From: Manduca sexta
Lineage: Eukaryota > Arthropoda > Insecta > Lepidoptera > Sphingidae
Reading direction: 5' to 3'
DNA: 64,000 bases
Assembly (NCBI RefSeq): GCF_014839805.1
Contig: NC_051129.1
Location: 10,854,920 to 10,918,919, forward strand
Every line of letters begins with the position of its first letter. The stretch's first letter is position 1. Below, piece by piece: positions 32,869 through 43,670 of the stretch. The notes beneath the pieces are model-generated. The model searched no databases. It saw only the letters and a list, made by a program, of their open reading frames with translations, and was not told where the DNA came from. Both the position numbers and the translations under genes were made by a program.

Positions 32869-33348
32869 GACTAATAAAAATTAAACATTGTTTTCGTAGA
32901 TTTGTCATATACTTATTTAGTCTCTTAGCAATTGCTTGATGTAATTACTACTGGGTGGTCGTAATTTTGTTTAACGGCAGACGTGGTACTTACCATCCTT
33001 AACCGGCTGTCGGGCGGCTCAGTGTCGCCACTACATAAGACCGCAGTCATCCCCCCTCCCTCCCACGCCCCGGCCACACGACTGGCGGTAAAGGCAATTC
33101 ACATTCCCCCCGAAAAAAAAAAAGTTTCGTGTCGTAAGATTGTACACGGAATGGTTTTTATCGAAGTGTGGTTTTTATAGTTTCCCTAAGAATATATGTG
33201 TAATTGACGAGCGACGCCGAGGGAATTAAAAGAAAACTTAGGCTCGCGGATGTTCGTGGTAGATCAATACAGATTTGAGGGATTTATTTTATGCTGAACT
33301 ACTCTGCGGATTTAGCTAGATGATACAAATAGTGTAGTTTTTATCGAA
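32869..33348. other. No recognised gene
   Basis: A C-rich patch at about 33045-33080 lies in a 65-codon open frame (32983-33180) without a domain. The remainder is AT-rich. Confidence 0.45.
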
Positions 33349-33527
33349 AGGGCCTTATTCTCTATCCCGTACGTTATTTTAACAGTGCGTAACAAGCACG
33401 TAACACAACACATCATGTTTAGGACTATAGAAATTTGGCTTACAGAATACCATTCCACGCACATTTCTCAAAGATAACATGACACGGCCGCGTTACGCGT
33501 TTACACTATCATACAGAATAAGGGCCC
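33349..33527. mobile_element. TIR MITE (AGGGCCTTATTCT)
   Basis: The left end AGGGCCTTATTCT pairs with AGAATAAGGGCCCT on the right, with one extra G in the right arm. The interior includes CGTAACAAGCACGTAACACA. A short non-autonomous DNA transposon is the likely identity. I could not define a target duplication. Confidence 0.72.
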
Positions 33528-33574
33528 TGATTTGACTGTTTCCTCGTATGCGACTTGCATTTATTAAAAGTGTT

Positions 33575-33742
33575 TGCCGGCAGTTTTCCCTTAGTGAAAG
33601 AAAAAAAGGGGATAAAAGTTCCGTTTTTTTTTTCCATTGATATAGGAAGCCTATGTCCGTCTCAGTGTCTCAAATTATCTCCATACCAAATTCCAATGTC
33701 CCCCAAAATCCGTTCGGTAGTTATTGTGTTTATTGTGTGACT
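33575..33742 (+). mobile_element. Repeat-G fragment
   Basis: GCCTATGTCCGTCTCAGTGT, CAAATTATCTCCATACCAAA and AATCCGTTCGGTAGTTATTG are G body strings in plus order. The CCCGCGGC head is absent. Confidence 0.75.
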
Positions 33743-34633
33743 TACTCAATTATATCTATATTTCATTTGTTTCCAAATAACATAAGTCAATTGAGTGCTT
33801 GTAATCATAGAGGTCAACTTTTGACACGATTAGTCAGTCGTCGTTCGGCCGACAAGTAAGGACATAACTAGAGAAACCTTGAAAATTATAAAGCAATAAA
33901 GTGTTAAAAATAAATACCACGGAGTTTAAATATTTCAAGTGTGTATTTGTTAATCACTGTATCTATACAATACCCACCGAAAGGTAGCCAATGGCGCAAA
34001 TAGAATACCCACTTTTCCTCAATCTAATTTCCTGTCATATAACATGACAGGGGCCGAATCTATCATATTGGGGGCTAATAAGGCTTATCTGATTTATTTC
34101 GATATTAAATATTTGACTCGCTTATTTATAAAATGTCTAGATAGTCGTGAAAGATAAATTGATAAGTTAATTAACCTGCTTCAAACGTTTTATGGTTAAT
34201 CCCTGAAATGATTAAGTTCTAAAGTAAGGCTGATTTAAAAGGTATTTAAGCTTGACAAAGTAACGTCTGTAAGGCTATCATAGCCTTTTTTTTACCGCGA
34301 ACATCATTTCAATGTTGTTTTTGGTGGTCGTGGGCGGGGATTTTGCCAATTCTAGTCGGATTTTTAGCTTTATTTGATTAGATCATAGGGTTCTATTTTT
34401 TCCAATAGAAATGTGAACCTACTTTGTCCATTTTGGTGCAAGACTTAATAAAAGTTTTTTTTCCAAAATTATTTATTTTCTTGTCCTTTTTAATTATTAC
34501 TTTTGGAAAGTATAATGGAAATTTTTCAAAGTTAAATCTTTGAAAGATTGATTTCAGAATTGATCATCATCATCATGCCATCATTCAGAATTGTATAGAT
34601 CATATAAATATAATACATACGAGTAATAAAAAT
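33743..34633. other. No recognised feature
   Basis: AT-rich sequence. There is a short inverted pair CCTGTCAT/ATGACAGG near 34032-34052 and an (ATC)n run near 34565. Confidence 0.5.
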
Positions 34634-34892
34634 GATTTTTTTTTTTTTATATATATTTACGACAAAATGACCGCTCTGCACCTGATACTAAGTTGAGTGG
34701 AATCTAATAGAATGTCGACTGACAAGAGATGATTACCCCTCGGTTGTCGTCACAATTATGCCGGTCTCTTGGAACCGGATATACACAACCTGATCTCAGA
34801 ACGCGACACTTATGTGGGCTACTATGGCGGGTTTTAACACCTTGTGCACGTTGATCGCTATCCAGGCAGATATAAAATACATCCTACCACAA
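34634..34892 (-). mobile_element. Repeat-B, full length
   Basis: From TTTTTTTTATATATATTTAC at the 3' side through GACAAGAGATGATTACCCCT, TTGGAACCGGATATACACAA and GGCGGGTTTTAACACCTTGT to ACATCCTACCAC at the 5' side, the whole family order is kept in minus orientation. Confidence 0.92.
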
Positions 34893-35285
34893 GCACAATA
34901 TATGATGAAATAGTTTTTACATTTTTCATAGACATACAATTCATAGTATAAATATAAATTTTCATATTCTTATGTCCATCAAAACATTATCTAAGAATCG
35001 TAAATATCATATTGTTTATAGATTGGGAGATTTATTTACATTATAATATAAAACAGCCATGAAACACATGACGCATGCGTGACTCAGTGCGTTTTATCAT
35101 AGTGTTTGTAAGTGTTCATAATTATTATTTTTAACAAGATGCCTGCATTATGTCGATTACATCATTATATTTAAATGATGTTCTAGACCTGTTTTGTATT
35201 GTTTCCTTTGATTTAAATTTGATTCTAACCATATTGCTAATATACATCGTTTATGTTTATGTTGATTCATGTTCTTCTTTTATAA
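34893..35285. other. No recognised feature
   Basis: AT-rich sequence, nothing recognised. Confidence 0.5.
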
Positions 35286-35393
35286 GTAGGGCAAAGTCAA
35301 CCTAATGCACCTGATTGTAAGTGAAGTAATGATAGTGTCGACTGACGAATGATTACCCCTCGCCAGTCGTCACAATTATGCCGGCCTGTTTGA
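35286..35393 (-). mobile_element. Repeat-B 3' half
   Basis: ATGCACCTGATTGTAAGTGA, GATTACCCCTCGCCAGTCGT and AATTATGCCGGCCTGTTTGA match B. The copy ends at the centre of the element, as 5'-truncated retro-copies do. Confidence 0.85.
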
Positions 35394-36218
35394 AAGTATT
35401 GTTTCTAAGATATACAAGAAGTGTTCATCTACGACACTGTATTTTTTTTTAATAAGTAAGCCTTTTAATATTTCTTATTAAACTGTTGCGAGATAAACTT
35501 TAAAATTGATTTAGAATTGTTCAACGATCATAATAAGTAACTTTATAAAAATTATGTCAACGCGTCTACATTCACGTGTATAAAATGTCTATCTAGATCA
35601 GCAACCTCTCAAGAGAGGCACTTAAAAAGGTAAGTCAACAAACATAAGACTCAAACTCATAAAATGTTCTTATGGTTTCCACGTTGTCTCTAAAGTAACT
35701 TCGTAATAGTACTTGGATATAAAACACTATAAATTTTTCTTTGTTTAACACACAAAACAATCCTTAAAAAGTTTACAAATCACGCGCATATTTACTTTTG
35801 GTGGTAAAAATCAACTCGCGTTTTATAGAATTTGATGAGTCATTCAAAAATCCAGACTAACTTGTCTATTCAAAATTCGAACGCGTTATGCGATAATCAA
35901 ATTCGAAACGCAAATTCGGCCTTTCGGTCACACATTCACTCGTTCATTCAATCATTCATTCAACAAAACAAACTATAAAATTCTAATGACGGGCTTTGTG
36001 ACACAACGAATATTTTTTTCTTTGTAAGCATCTAACATAATATTTAGTTTATTTTAAATTGCAGTGACATAAATACATAAAAAAAATGTGTTATGTAAAA
36101 ACATCTTGCGGATGCTTAAGTTTTTATAATATCACTCAGCTAGACAAATCAATCAAGATTTGAAAAGCTTTGAATTTAATAATAATTTTCAAGACTAACT
36201 TAAAAAAAATGTTTTCCC
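35394..36218. other. No recognised feature
   Basis: AT-rich sequence with a degenerate (ATTC)n patch at about 35930-35965. Confidence 0.5.
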
Positions 36219-36471
36219 TTTTTTTATTGCTTTGAATGACGAGACGAGCACGTCGCCAACACGTTGAATTACAAAGTATTTTTTGGTATTCCACTGCGCT
36301 CGTCATCCTTAGACATAAGATATTAAGTCCTATTATGTCCAGTAGTTACACTAGCTACATTATCCTTCTAAAGGGAACACAGTGACTACACATTGCTGCT
36401 TGGCGGCAGAAATAGACATTGCGGTGGTACCTACCCAGGCGGACTGTCACATATGAGAGACCCACTACCAA
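36219..36471 (-). mobile_element. Repeat-C copy, near full with small deletion
   Basis: TTTTTTTATTGCTTTGAATG at the 3' side, CCAGTAGTTACACTAGCTAC in the middle and GGCGGACTGTCACATATGAG at the 5' side give full C order. The CGCCTGATGGTAAGCGATACG part is missing. Confidence 0.92.
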
Positions 36472-36758
36472 TTTAAGATGATATCAGCATTCCTGCAAAT
36501 ATGTTAATTGAATGCGGGTGATGCTAATTACGATATGATGCTAGAGGAATTACGAGTATAATGAGGGAGTGTTAAAACGAATTTTGGATTGTACGAAAAA
36601 CAAAACATATCCTTTTACAACGATGATAATTTATATACCATAACGGCTTTCCAAATAACAAATCAAAGATTTCATAGAATTATTATAAAAATAATAAAAT
36701 CCGATCTATGTGTCCTTAGAAATTGTTTACTTATATTTGAGACAAGGTGTAAAACTAA

Positions 36759-36865
36759 CGTGACCAGACGTCCCGTTTTGAACGGGACCGTCCCGTTTTT
36801 CCGTAATCTGTCCCGGTGTCCCCGCAAAAAACTCGGGGACACAAAATTGTCCCGTTATTCGAAAC
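36759..36865 (+). mobile_element. Possible end of a second hAT-like element
   Basis: GTGACCAGACGTCCCGTTTT with repeated GGGAC/GTCCC motifs resembles the terminal region of a widespread animal hAT-type repeat (CCAGACGTCCCG) that I know only from recall. No opposite end was found within 500 bases. Confidence 0.4.
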
Positions 36866-37139
36866 CGTGCGAAAATTTAAGAGCCGACCGGGCTGCTACT
36901 TGACTACAACGCCTACGAATCTTTTCTCTAATGAATAAAATGTGGACATCTCAAAAAACTCAGTTACAGATTCCAGTTATGAAAACGATGTTGATAACTA
37001 AAGTCAATATATTAAAAACAAACCAGCTGTAATAAAACAAATTTGTTCTTCAGACAAATATAAATAAAACTTAACATTAGTATTTTACATAATATTTTAA
37101 ATTTATAATTATCTAATAATATAATCTTATCTTTTTTAA

Positions 37140-37325
37140 TAATATTATAAATGCAAAAGTTTGTAAAAAGGTTTGGATGTTATTTATGTTTGTCAGACGT
37201 TTGTATGTTTGTCAGAAGTAAACGCGGAAACAGCTGAACGGATTTGTATAAAATTTTGTATTTAGATCAGGTTTTGTTCTTAATTTTATCTTTATAGTTC
37301 GGGAAAACGCGATTTTCCCGAATAA
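37140..37325 (-). mobile_element. Repeat-G copy
   Basis: ATATTATAAATGCAAAAGTT, GTAAACGCGGAAACAGCTGA and ACGGATTTGTATAAAATTTT are G tail and body in minus order. The head beyond TTCGGGAAAACGCGATTTTC is missing. Confidence 0.75.
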
Positions 37326-37409
37326 TTTTTATCATTGTTTTTTTTTATACTTGACGTAAATAAACCGATGTCCCGTTTTGAGACGAAAAATAAATGGTCA
37401 TGTTATGTA

Positions 37410-37596
37410 AAACCCATCGGAGTGGCTAGCATTTCTTGTGTTCTAGAATCAGCTTGTGTACATATGGCTTCAAACAGGCCGGCATTAGTGTATCGACTGA
37501 CGAAGGGTAAGCATTTATTGTCAGTCAACATTCTATCTGGACCACACACTACTCTACACTCACCAGCGCCGTGACATCACAGTAACATGCCCGTGT
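37410..37596 (+). mobile_element. Repeat-B copy, 5' truncated
   Basis: TCTAGAATCAGCTTGTGTAC, TTCAAACAGGCCGGCATTAG and CAGTCAACATTCTATCTGG follow B. The 3' end is diverged. Confidence 0.82.
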
Positions 37597-37613
37597 ACAA
37601 AATAACTACACTG

Positions 37614-37879
37614 CATATCGACGCTTGAAAGGCTATATCTAAGTAAAAATCAGTAAATTTTTGAGTAGAGTGCTTTAAAATTTTGATTTTAATATGAAAA
37701 TTCATAACAATATAACTTTTTATTTTATAAAGATATAATCTAATGTTATTAAAATTGTCCTACACCTACAAAACCTAGATCAAATGACGCAGAAAAAAAA
37801 TGGCGATTCAAAATAATTATATAATTCATTTGCGGTATATTTGTCGCTTAGATATAATTGCCTTTCAAGCGTCGATATG
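37614..37879. mobile_element. TIR MITE, 266 bp
   Basis: CATATCGACGCTTGAAAGGC at 37614-37633 is an exact inverted match of 37860-37879, and the match continues imperfectly into TATATCTAAG. The interior is AT-rich with no open frame. If TA is taken as the target duplication, the ends become TCGACGCTTGAAAGGC, which would suit a Tc1/mariner-type element. That reading is inference. Confidence 0.85.
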
Positions 37880-38348
37880 AACAAAAATACCCAAATATTA
37901 AACGGTTAATCCTTCTCAGAAGGATCGGGGAGCTTCGATAATATTTTTGTTACTGGCTGGTATATTTTTTATATCATAATGTTTTATCGGTATGATATAG
38001 AGAACAGACGTTTATTTTACTCTATATCAGCTCAAAGCTGTGCAAACAAACCGTTAAACATTCTATTCGTGATTTACAACCGACATAACACTGAAAAATC
38101 CATGTTAATCATTGTGTTTACGACGGTAATTTGTAATGTGGACGCTGCCTTATAATTTTAGCTGCGTTATATTTTATATTTAATGTGTTTACATTACGTA
38201 ATTTTTTTTAATTCGGCCGTAACGAGTTCCTCGTATAGCATTACATTTGTGTCGACTACACGGAATTGGAACATGTTTTTTTGTATGTAATATGTACTTA
38301 ATTAAATCTGCCTCTTTTTTCTAAATATTAACTGGCAATTTAATTAAT
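37880..38348. other. No recognised feature
   Basis: AT-rich sequence with a small palindrome CCTTCTCAGAAGG near 37910. Confidence 0.5.
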
Positions 38349-38447
38349 ATTTCTTATATTTACGCGAATGTGAGACATTAAAATAAAACAATTTTGCGGA
38401 TTTTATCACGGTTTTTATATCATAATATCTCCCGACATTTCGTTATG
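38349..38447 (+). mobile_element. Element E, left end
   Basis: TTCTTATATTTACGCGAATG, AAAACAATTTTGCGGATTTT and TCTCCCGACATTTCG match E. The copy stops before the GCAGCC core. Confidence 0.78.
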
Positions 38448-39276
38448 TTTAATTTTTAACTTACAGCTACGTGTACTATCCCTCATTAACATCTTTACAT
38501 TTTGTTTTTTGAAAGGATTATATGGAAATAATTCTTTAACATATAACTGGCACAGTAAAGCTACCAAAATATATCTATTTTTATTTAACGCCTACAAAGT
38601 ACTAAAGTCGATTAAACCTGTGCAAACTCCAAAAAGTCAATTAAAAAGGTCACACCTACGGACTTCCGTCCCAATGGATTTCGCTCATATGAAGTATTAA
38701 AAGGGTGCCTGGTGTATAAATTGTCAATTTCAAGTTATTTTCAATTTACTGTTTGGATCCATGGATTTAACAAGCCTGATAAAAGAAAGGTCCGTTACAC
38801 ATAAATAATATTACGCGTGTTTCAAAACATGCAGAAAACGTTGACGTATATTCTATAGACACGAACGTCCATATAAACTATTTGTTCAAAATCTGAACTA
38901 AAATGGCAACCAAAACGTCACTGTGGTAACCTATTTATTCACTTGAACCACTAAGTAATTATTTTATTTATTTACTAATATTTTTTATTCAAATCCAAGT
39001 TTTCATTTAGACTCGAGTTCTTGTATCATGAGCGCCACTCCTTACACAAACACAAGCTGTCAATATTGACCATACCATTGTCATTTTGAATGGATATCAG
39101 TTTAAATCAGTTGAACACAGTGACTGTTCGGAACGCCAAATCTAATACGTAGTACATATTATATCGATGGCAGAATATTTTATTTTTTAATTTAAGTACA
39201 ATATACATTATCACATGATATAAGCAATTTCAGAGTGCTATTTTACGTGTTATTCATCAAATAATCGAAACATATG
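38448..39276. other. No recognised feature
   Basis: AT-rich sequence with a domainless 63-codon frame from 38509. Confidence 0.5.
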
Positions 39277-39540
39277 TAGTTGCGAGAGGAACGGACTACC
39301 GATACGATGGTTTGCAGATGAAAAGTCCAAGGGCACACACTTTTCTAAAAAGTTATGAGTGTATTCTTTGTGAATTGTCGCTTTAACGGGGAAGGAAAAA
39401 TTCGCAAGGAAACCTGCATACCTAAGAAGATCTCCATAAGAATTTCGAAGGTCATGTCTATCAACATCATGTCTACCTCTATCACAGCACTAGGCCACTG
39501 TGATAGAGGTAGCCAGTGCCGACCAGTGAGACAATATACA
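39277..39540 (+). mobile_element. SINE-A, old copy
   Basis: GGAACGGACTACCGATACGA, TCCAAGGGCACACACTTTTC and GAGTGTATTCTTTGTGAATT are diverged A sequences. Its 3' part has become an inverted repeat: CTACCTCTATCACAG at 39473-39487 pairs exactly with 39498-39512. Confidence 0.75.
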
Positions 39541-39786
39541 ATGCATGTCCGGTCTTTTGTATGCATAATTATCAATAACTATAGGATGTCCATTCCTGAA
39601 CACATGCATACCAAGTACCACACAGGTTTCCAGACTTTGGAAACCTCTAACGAATTCTTACGACTTTCATTTGGTCTTCTATCCCACAAATTACTATCCA
39701 TTTGCTAAATTTCATCCATAGTCATTAACTAATTTCTGTCTTATTCTAACAAACATCCTAACTGCAAAAACTCGCAAATATAACAT

Positions 39787-40043
39787 ACTAGATTTTGCTC
39801 GCGGCTTCGACCACGTGAAGGAGTTTTCCGGGATACATTTTTTTTCGGCTTACTTGATATGTATCGTTATATTATGATCAAATTACACAAAATCATTATA
39901 AATTGTAGCCATGTGTTATTCTGATGTATAACCAATATCACTGTAAAGTTTCATCCAAATCCGTTCAGCAATTTTTTCGTGAAAGAGAAACAAACATACA
40001 TACATCCATCCTAACAAACTTTCGCATTTATAATATTAGTAGA
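39787..40043 (+). mobile_element. Repeat-G, nearly full
   Basis: ACTAGATTTTGCTCGCGGCT, GTTTCATCCAAATCCGTTCA and CTTTCGCATTTATAATATTA run from head to tail. This is a good reference for the tail form of the family (ATACATACATCC). Confidence 0.88.
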
Positions 40044-40488
40044 GTTAATAAAACTTATTACATAGGGAGTTATATGAACGAACCCATGAGCGCGACGCGT
40101 TGAATTGGTATATTGCGGCGTAAATTAATTATATTACTAACACGATTCCCCGACGTCCCACTTTAACTTCAACTTGGGCACAATTTGGCACGCCGCGGTC
40201 GAATTGTATGGAAATTATTACACTTAACGATGTTGGTGGTAATACTTACGCGCAACCAAAAGGCCTTAAGCGCCTAACCTAACCTAATAAAAAAAAACAA
40301 TATTATGTGTTTCAGGCTAGCTATAGGGCTAAAAAAATTATTAAAACCGTGTAGCATAATTTCTATCACAAGTAATAAAACTATTTTTATAAACAAAAAA
40401 TAGATTAACTACTAAATTAATTAATTACGGAATTGATATAAAGTTTCAAACTATAATTATAATTATCTATATTTCTATAAGTATACTA
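40044..40488. other. No recognised feature
   Basis: AT-rich sequence. Three CCTAA units at 40273-40287 resemble the insect telomere motif but are too few to mean much. Confidence 0.5.
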
Positions 40489-40672
40489 ATATATAAAACT
40501 AAAGAGTTTGTTTGTTTGTTTAAATGCGTTACTCCGATTAATCTCAGGAACTATTAAACCTATTTTTTTTTCATTTATAGATAGGTACTCCCACGTACTT
40601 ACTGTGTGGTAGGCTTTTTAATAATCCTAATATTTATCCGGAAAAACTTTTTCACGCGAGTGAAGCCGCGGG
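40489..40672 (-). mobile_element. Repeat-G copy
   Basis: ACTAAAGAGTTTGTTTGTTT at the tail, ATGCGTTACTCCGATTAATC in the body and GCGAGTGAAGCCGCGGGTAA at the head show minus orientation. Confidence 0.85.
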
Positions 40673-40935
40673 TAAGATGTATTATAAAATTTTACATTAT
40701 TTACAATTTACAGTGTAACAATTTAGTTCCACAATTTGATGTCTCTTATTTAATAGTAAACAAATTATCCCAATTTGGAATACTTAGAAATGTCGAAGTA
40801 CAATTTGGTTATTCTGAGAAGCGGACTATTTAGACCAAGATTGTATTTGTTATGTACGTCAAACAGTTTGTAAACACTAAACTGTGCCACCAAAATGTGG
40901 TATCACACATTTTCTGACATAGATTTGGCATTACA

Positions 40936-41182
40936 ATAATAATATCACTGCTGGGCACGGGCCACTTCTGCTACAAAAAGAGATTAGGCCTTATACCACC
41001 ACGCTGGCCTAGTGCCAATTGGTAGACTTCACACACCCTAAAAATTCCTATAGAAAACTTCTCAGGTATGCAGGTTTCCTCACTATGTTTTCACCGTTAA
41101 AGCAAACGATCATTCACAAAGAATACACACATAAGTTTAGAATAGAAATATGTGCCCTTGGGACATGAACCTACAGAACCTT
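40936..41182 (-). mobile_element. SINE-A, head-truncated
   Basis: CACTGCTGGGCACGGGCC, CCACCACGCTGGCCTAGTGC and AGGTATGCAGGTTTCCTCAC match A on minus. The B box is decayed (GGGACATGAACC) and the A box is lost. Confidence 0.85.
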
Positions 41183-41370
41183 TTTTGGGAAATTTTTTGA
41201 CTAGGTTAAAAATACATAGAAAAATAGAGCTGATTTTAATTATGTATTTAACTTATCAATTAGCTTTTCAACCGTCTATATGTATATATAGTTAGAAAAG
41301 TATTGCGCTGACCCCACACCGAACTGTGAGAGCAGGTGAACATTTTACATCATCCAAATATATTAATAAC

Positions 41371-41668
41371 TAGCTTTTGCTCGCGACGTCGCCCGCGTAA
41401 AGGAGTTTTCCCGGATAAAGCCGCACTATATATTTTCCCGGGATAGTTGCCTATAATTTTCCCAGGGTCTTAAACTATCTCCATTCCAAATTTCTTTTTG
41501 TTATACCACGTTTTATGTCACGTCCCGTTCCCGTGGGAACAGGATAAAAAGTATCCTATGTCCGTTTCCTGGTTTTAAGCTACCTCCCTACTAATTTTCA
41601 GCCAAATCGGTTCAGCCGTTCTTGAGCTATAAATAGTGTAACTAACACGACTTTCTTTTATATATATA
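41371..41668 (+). mobile_element. Repeat-G unit 1 of a chain
   Basis: ACTAGCTTTTGCTCGCGACG opens the unit, and AAGTATCCTATGTCCGTTTC and GCCAAATCGGTTCAGCCGTT follow. The unit ends at a (TA)n stretch, and the next unit starts immediately with the same head. Confidence 0.88.
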
Positions 41669-41885
41669 GACTAGCTTTTGCCCGCGGCTCCGCCCGCGTT
41701 ATAAAGTTTTTCAGGCTAAAGTTTTCCGTTATAAAAGTAGTAGTTTCCCGGGAGCCTATGTTCTTCCCAGGGTCTCAAACTGTCTCCATACCAAATTTCA
41801 TCTTAATACGTTGGGTAGTTTTTGAGTTTAACACGTTCAGGCAGACAGATGCAGCGGGGACTTTGTTTTATAATATATTTTTAGA
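41669..41885 (+). mobile_element. Repeat-G unit 2 of a chain
   Basis: ACTAGCTTTTGCCCGCGGCT and CCGCCCGCGTTATAAAGTTT give the least-decayed head in the window. The unit ends near TTTGTTTTATAATATATTTT. Confidence 0.9.
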
Positions 41886-42541
41886 ACTTTTAAGTGGAAC
41901 AATCCCGTCATACATCATTGTTGCATAACTTTAACCGTTTACGCAGCGCAGGCAACGGAAGCTCTCAAAACTAATAATTTTCCCCGTTTTTGCAACATGT
42001 TTCATTACTGCTCCGCTCCTATTGGTCATAACGTGATGATATATAGCCTATAGCACTCCAGGAACAAAGGGCTATCCAACACAAAAAGATTTTTTCAGTT
42101 CAAACCGGTAGTTCCTCAGATTAGCCATTACTGCTCCGCTCCTATTGGGTATAGCGTGATGATATATAGCCTATAGCACTCCACGAACAAAGGGCTATCC
42201 AACGCAAAAATATTTTTTCAGTTTGGACCGGTAGTTCCTGAGATTACCTATTACTGTTCCGCTCCTATGGGGTATAGCGTGATAATATATAGCATATAGC
42301 ATTCCACGAACTAAGTACTATCCAACGCAAAAAGAATTTTTCAGTTTGGACCGGTAGTTCCTGAGATCAGCCATTACTGCTCCGCTCCTATTGGGTATAG
42401 CGTGATGATATATAGCCTATAGCACTCCACAAACAAAGGGCTATCCAATGCAAAAAGAATTTTTCGGATTGGACCGGTAGTTCCTGAGATTAGCGCGTTC
42501 AAACAAACAAACAAACTCTTCAGCTTTATATAATAGTATAG
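41886..42541 (+). mobile_element. Repeat-G unit 3 with a tandem array inside
   Basis: The unit lacks the CCCGCGGC head and starts in a body variant (CATACATCATTGTTGCATAA). It carries four 123-bp repeats (42004-42495) and ends with the standard G tail CGTTCAAACAAACAAACAAA and TATAATAGTATAGAT. The variant body is also found singly at 55180-55400. Confidence 0.85.
42004..42495. repeat. 123-bp x 4 tandem repeat
   Basis: Units start at 42004, 42127, 42250 and 42373, each beginning ATTACTGCTCCGCTCCTAT or close to it and ending in GGTAGTTCCTGAGAT plus a few bases. The spacing is exactly 123 each time. The units differ by several substitutions, so the array is not brand new. Confidence 0.95.
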
Positions 42542-42872
42542 ATAACACGGTTCAAAGTCAAGATGATTATTTTAATAATTCATATTTAAAGTGTAGAGAA
42601 GCAATTTATTTTAATTAATTACAAGAGTTTCATATCATAAATGTTTTGTTATGAATGATAAATGGTTTCTGTAACACACTCAAATATTAGTCTTCAACAT
42701 ACATTGTTCAAATACTAAGAAATGTTTAAAAACAAGATTACAATATGAGCAAAATGGGCTTAAACAAATCTAAATAAATTATCATAATTAATATTCAGCG
42801 GTATACTATAACTTAATGTAGATTAAAGAAACATTCGAGGAGCTACAAACATTGCCACATATAAATAAAAGT

Positions 42873-42985
42873 AGGTAGGTAACGGCTTGCCTGTGCTCTG
42901 GTATTGCAAAGTCCATGATCGGCGGATGCTGCTTAACATGAGGCGAACAGCTTGCTCGATTGCCTACTAAAGCAATAAAAAAAGT
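42873..42985 (+). mobile_element. Repeat-T fragment
   Basis: AGGTAACGGCTTGCCTGTGC, GTATTGCAAAGTCCATGATC and CTACTAAAGCAATAAAAAAA match a lepidopteran repeat I know from recall, which ends in the same GCAATAAAAAA as family C. There is a single copy here. Confidence 0.55.
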
Positions 42986-43221
42986 AACACTATTATGAAG
43001 ATTACAATCAATGCAAGCTAATTACGTGTATATCAATCAGTGTATAAAGTACATAAATTGATTCTACTAATCATCGAATTTAATTTCATTCGAGCCTAAC
43101 AACTCGAATTAATAGAATTAATAATTTCTCTATAAAGTTTATATAACCTTCCGTGGAAAAACATAGAAAATAAACATAATGAAATAACTAAAATATCGGA
43201 ATTTTGGCTCTGAAATTTAAC

Positions 43222-43488
43222 ATGAAAATCGCAAGGAAAACAGAAACTTCTAATATGAAACACAAACTAAAATTCGATATTCGGGGCGGATACACTAAGT
43301 ATACCGGGAACATCGAGGCCACGCTTATGGTACAAGTCCAAGGTAAGGACAACTTATTGACGTCCCAGGTTCGGAGTTTGTTGAGGCTTAGGCACGGAGA
43401 CCTCAGGACGATATACAGACTATGGCCTCATCAGAAGAATAATAAATCTCGTCTGGTGACAAAATATGGAACTGCTTTCTTGTATTAG
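43222..43488 (+). CDS. Hypothetical open frame, doubtful
   Basis: From ATG at 43222 a frame of 88 codons runs to TAG at 43486-43488. The product would be small and basic (KIARKTETSNMKHKLKFDIR at the start) and I recognise no domain. The part 43280-43440 is less AT-rich than the surroundings and is not a known repeat of this window. No splice or promoter context supports it. It could be a decayed retroelement piece, a single exon or chance. Confidence 0.15.
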   Translation: MKIARKTETSNMKHKLKFDIRGGYTKYTGNIEATLMVQVQGKDNLLTSQVRSLLRLRHGDLRTIYRLWPHQKNNKSRLVTKYGTAFLY

Positions 43489-43670
43489 CAACGTTAATTT
43501 TAAACGAAAAAGCATAACTGGCGCCCTAAAGCAACATTTATATTTTCCTGGTTATACTTTTATTTATTTATTTTATTACTTCCACCCACGGTTTTTAAAT
43601 TATTACTTTATGTTATAGCTTGATGTTAGGAATAAAAGAAGAAGCTTTAAGTTTGGGCAAAATTATATCA

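Noticed and set aside
32983..33180. 65-codon frame with a proline-rich patch
   Set aside because: The proline codons come from a C-run; no domain, and the frame ends in AT-rich DNA.
40273..40287. Three CCTAA units, like the insect telomere repeat
   Set aside because: Only three units. No longer array or telomere-associated element is seen, so chance or an internal short run is enough.
42004..42495. CRISPR-like array
   Set aside because: The 123-bp units are contiguous with no alternating unique spacers, and the context is eukaryotic transposon DNA.
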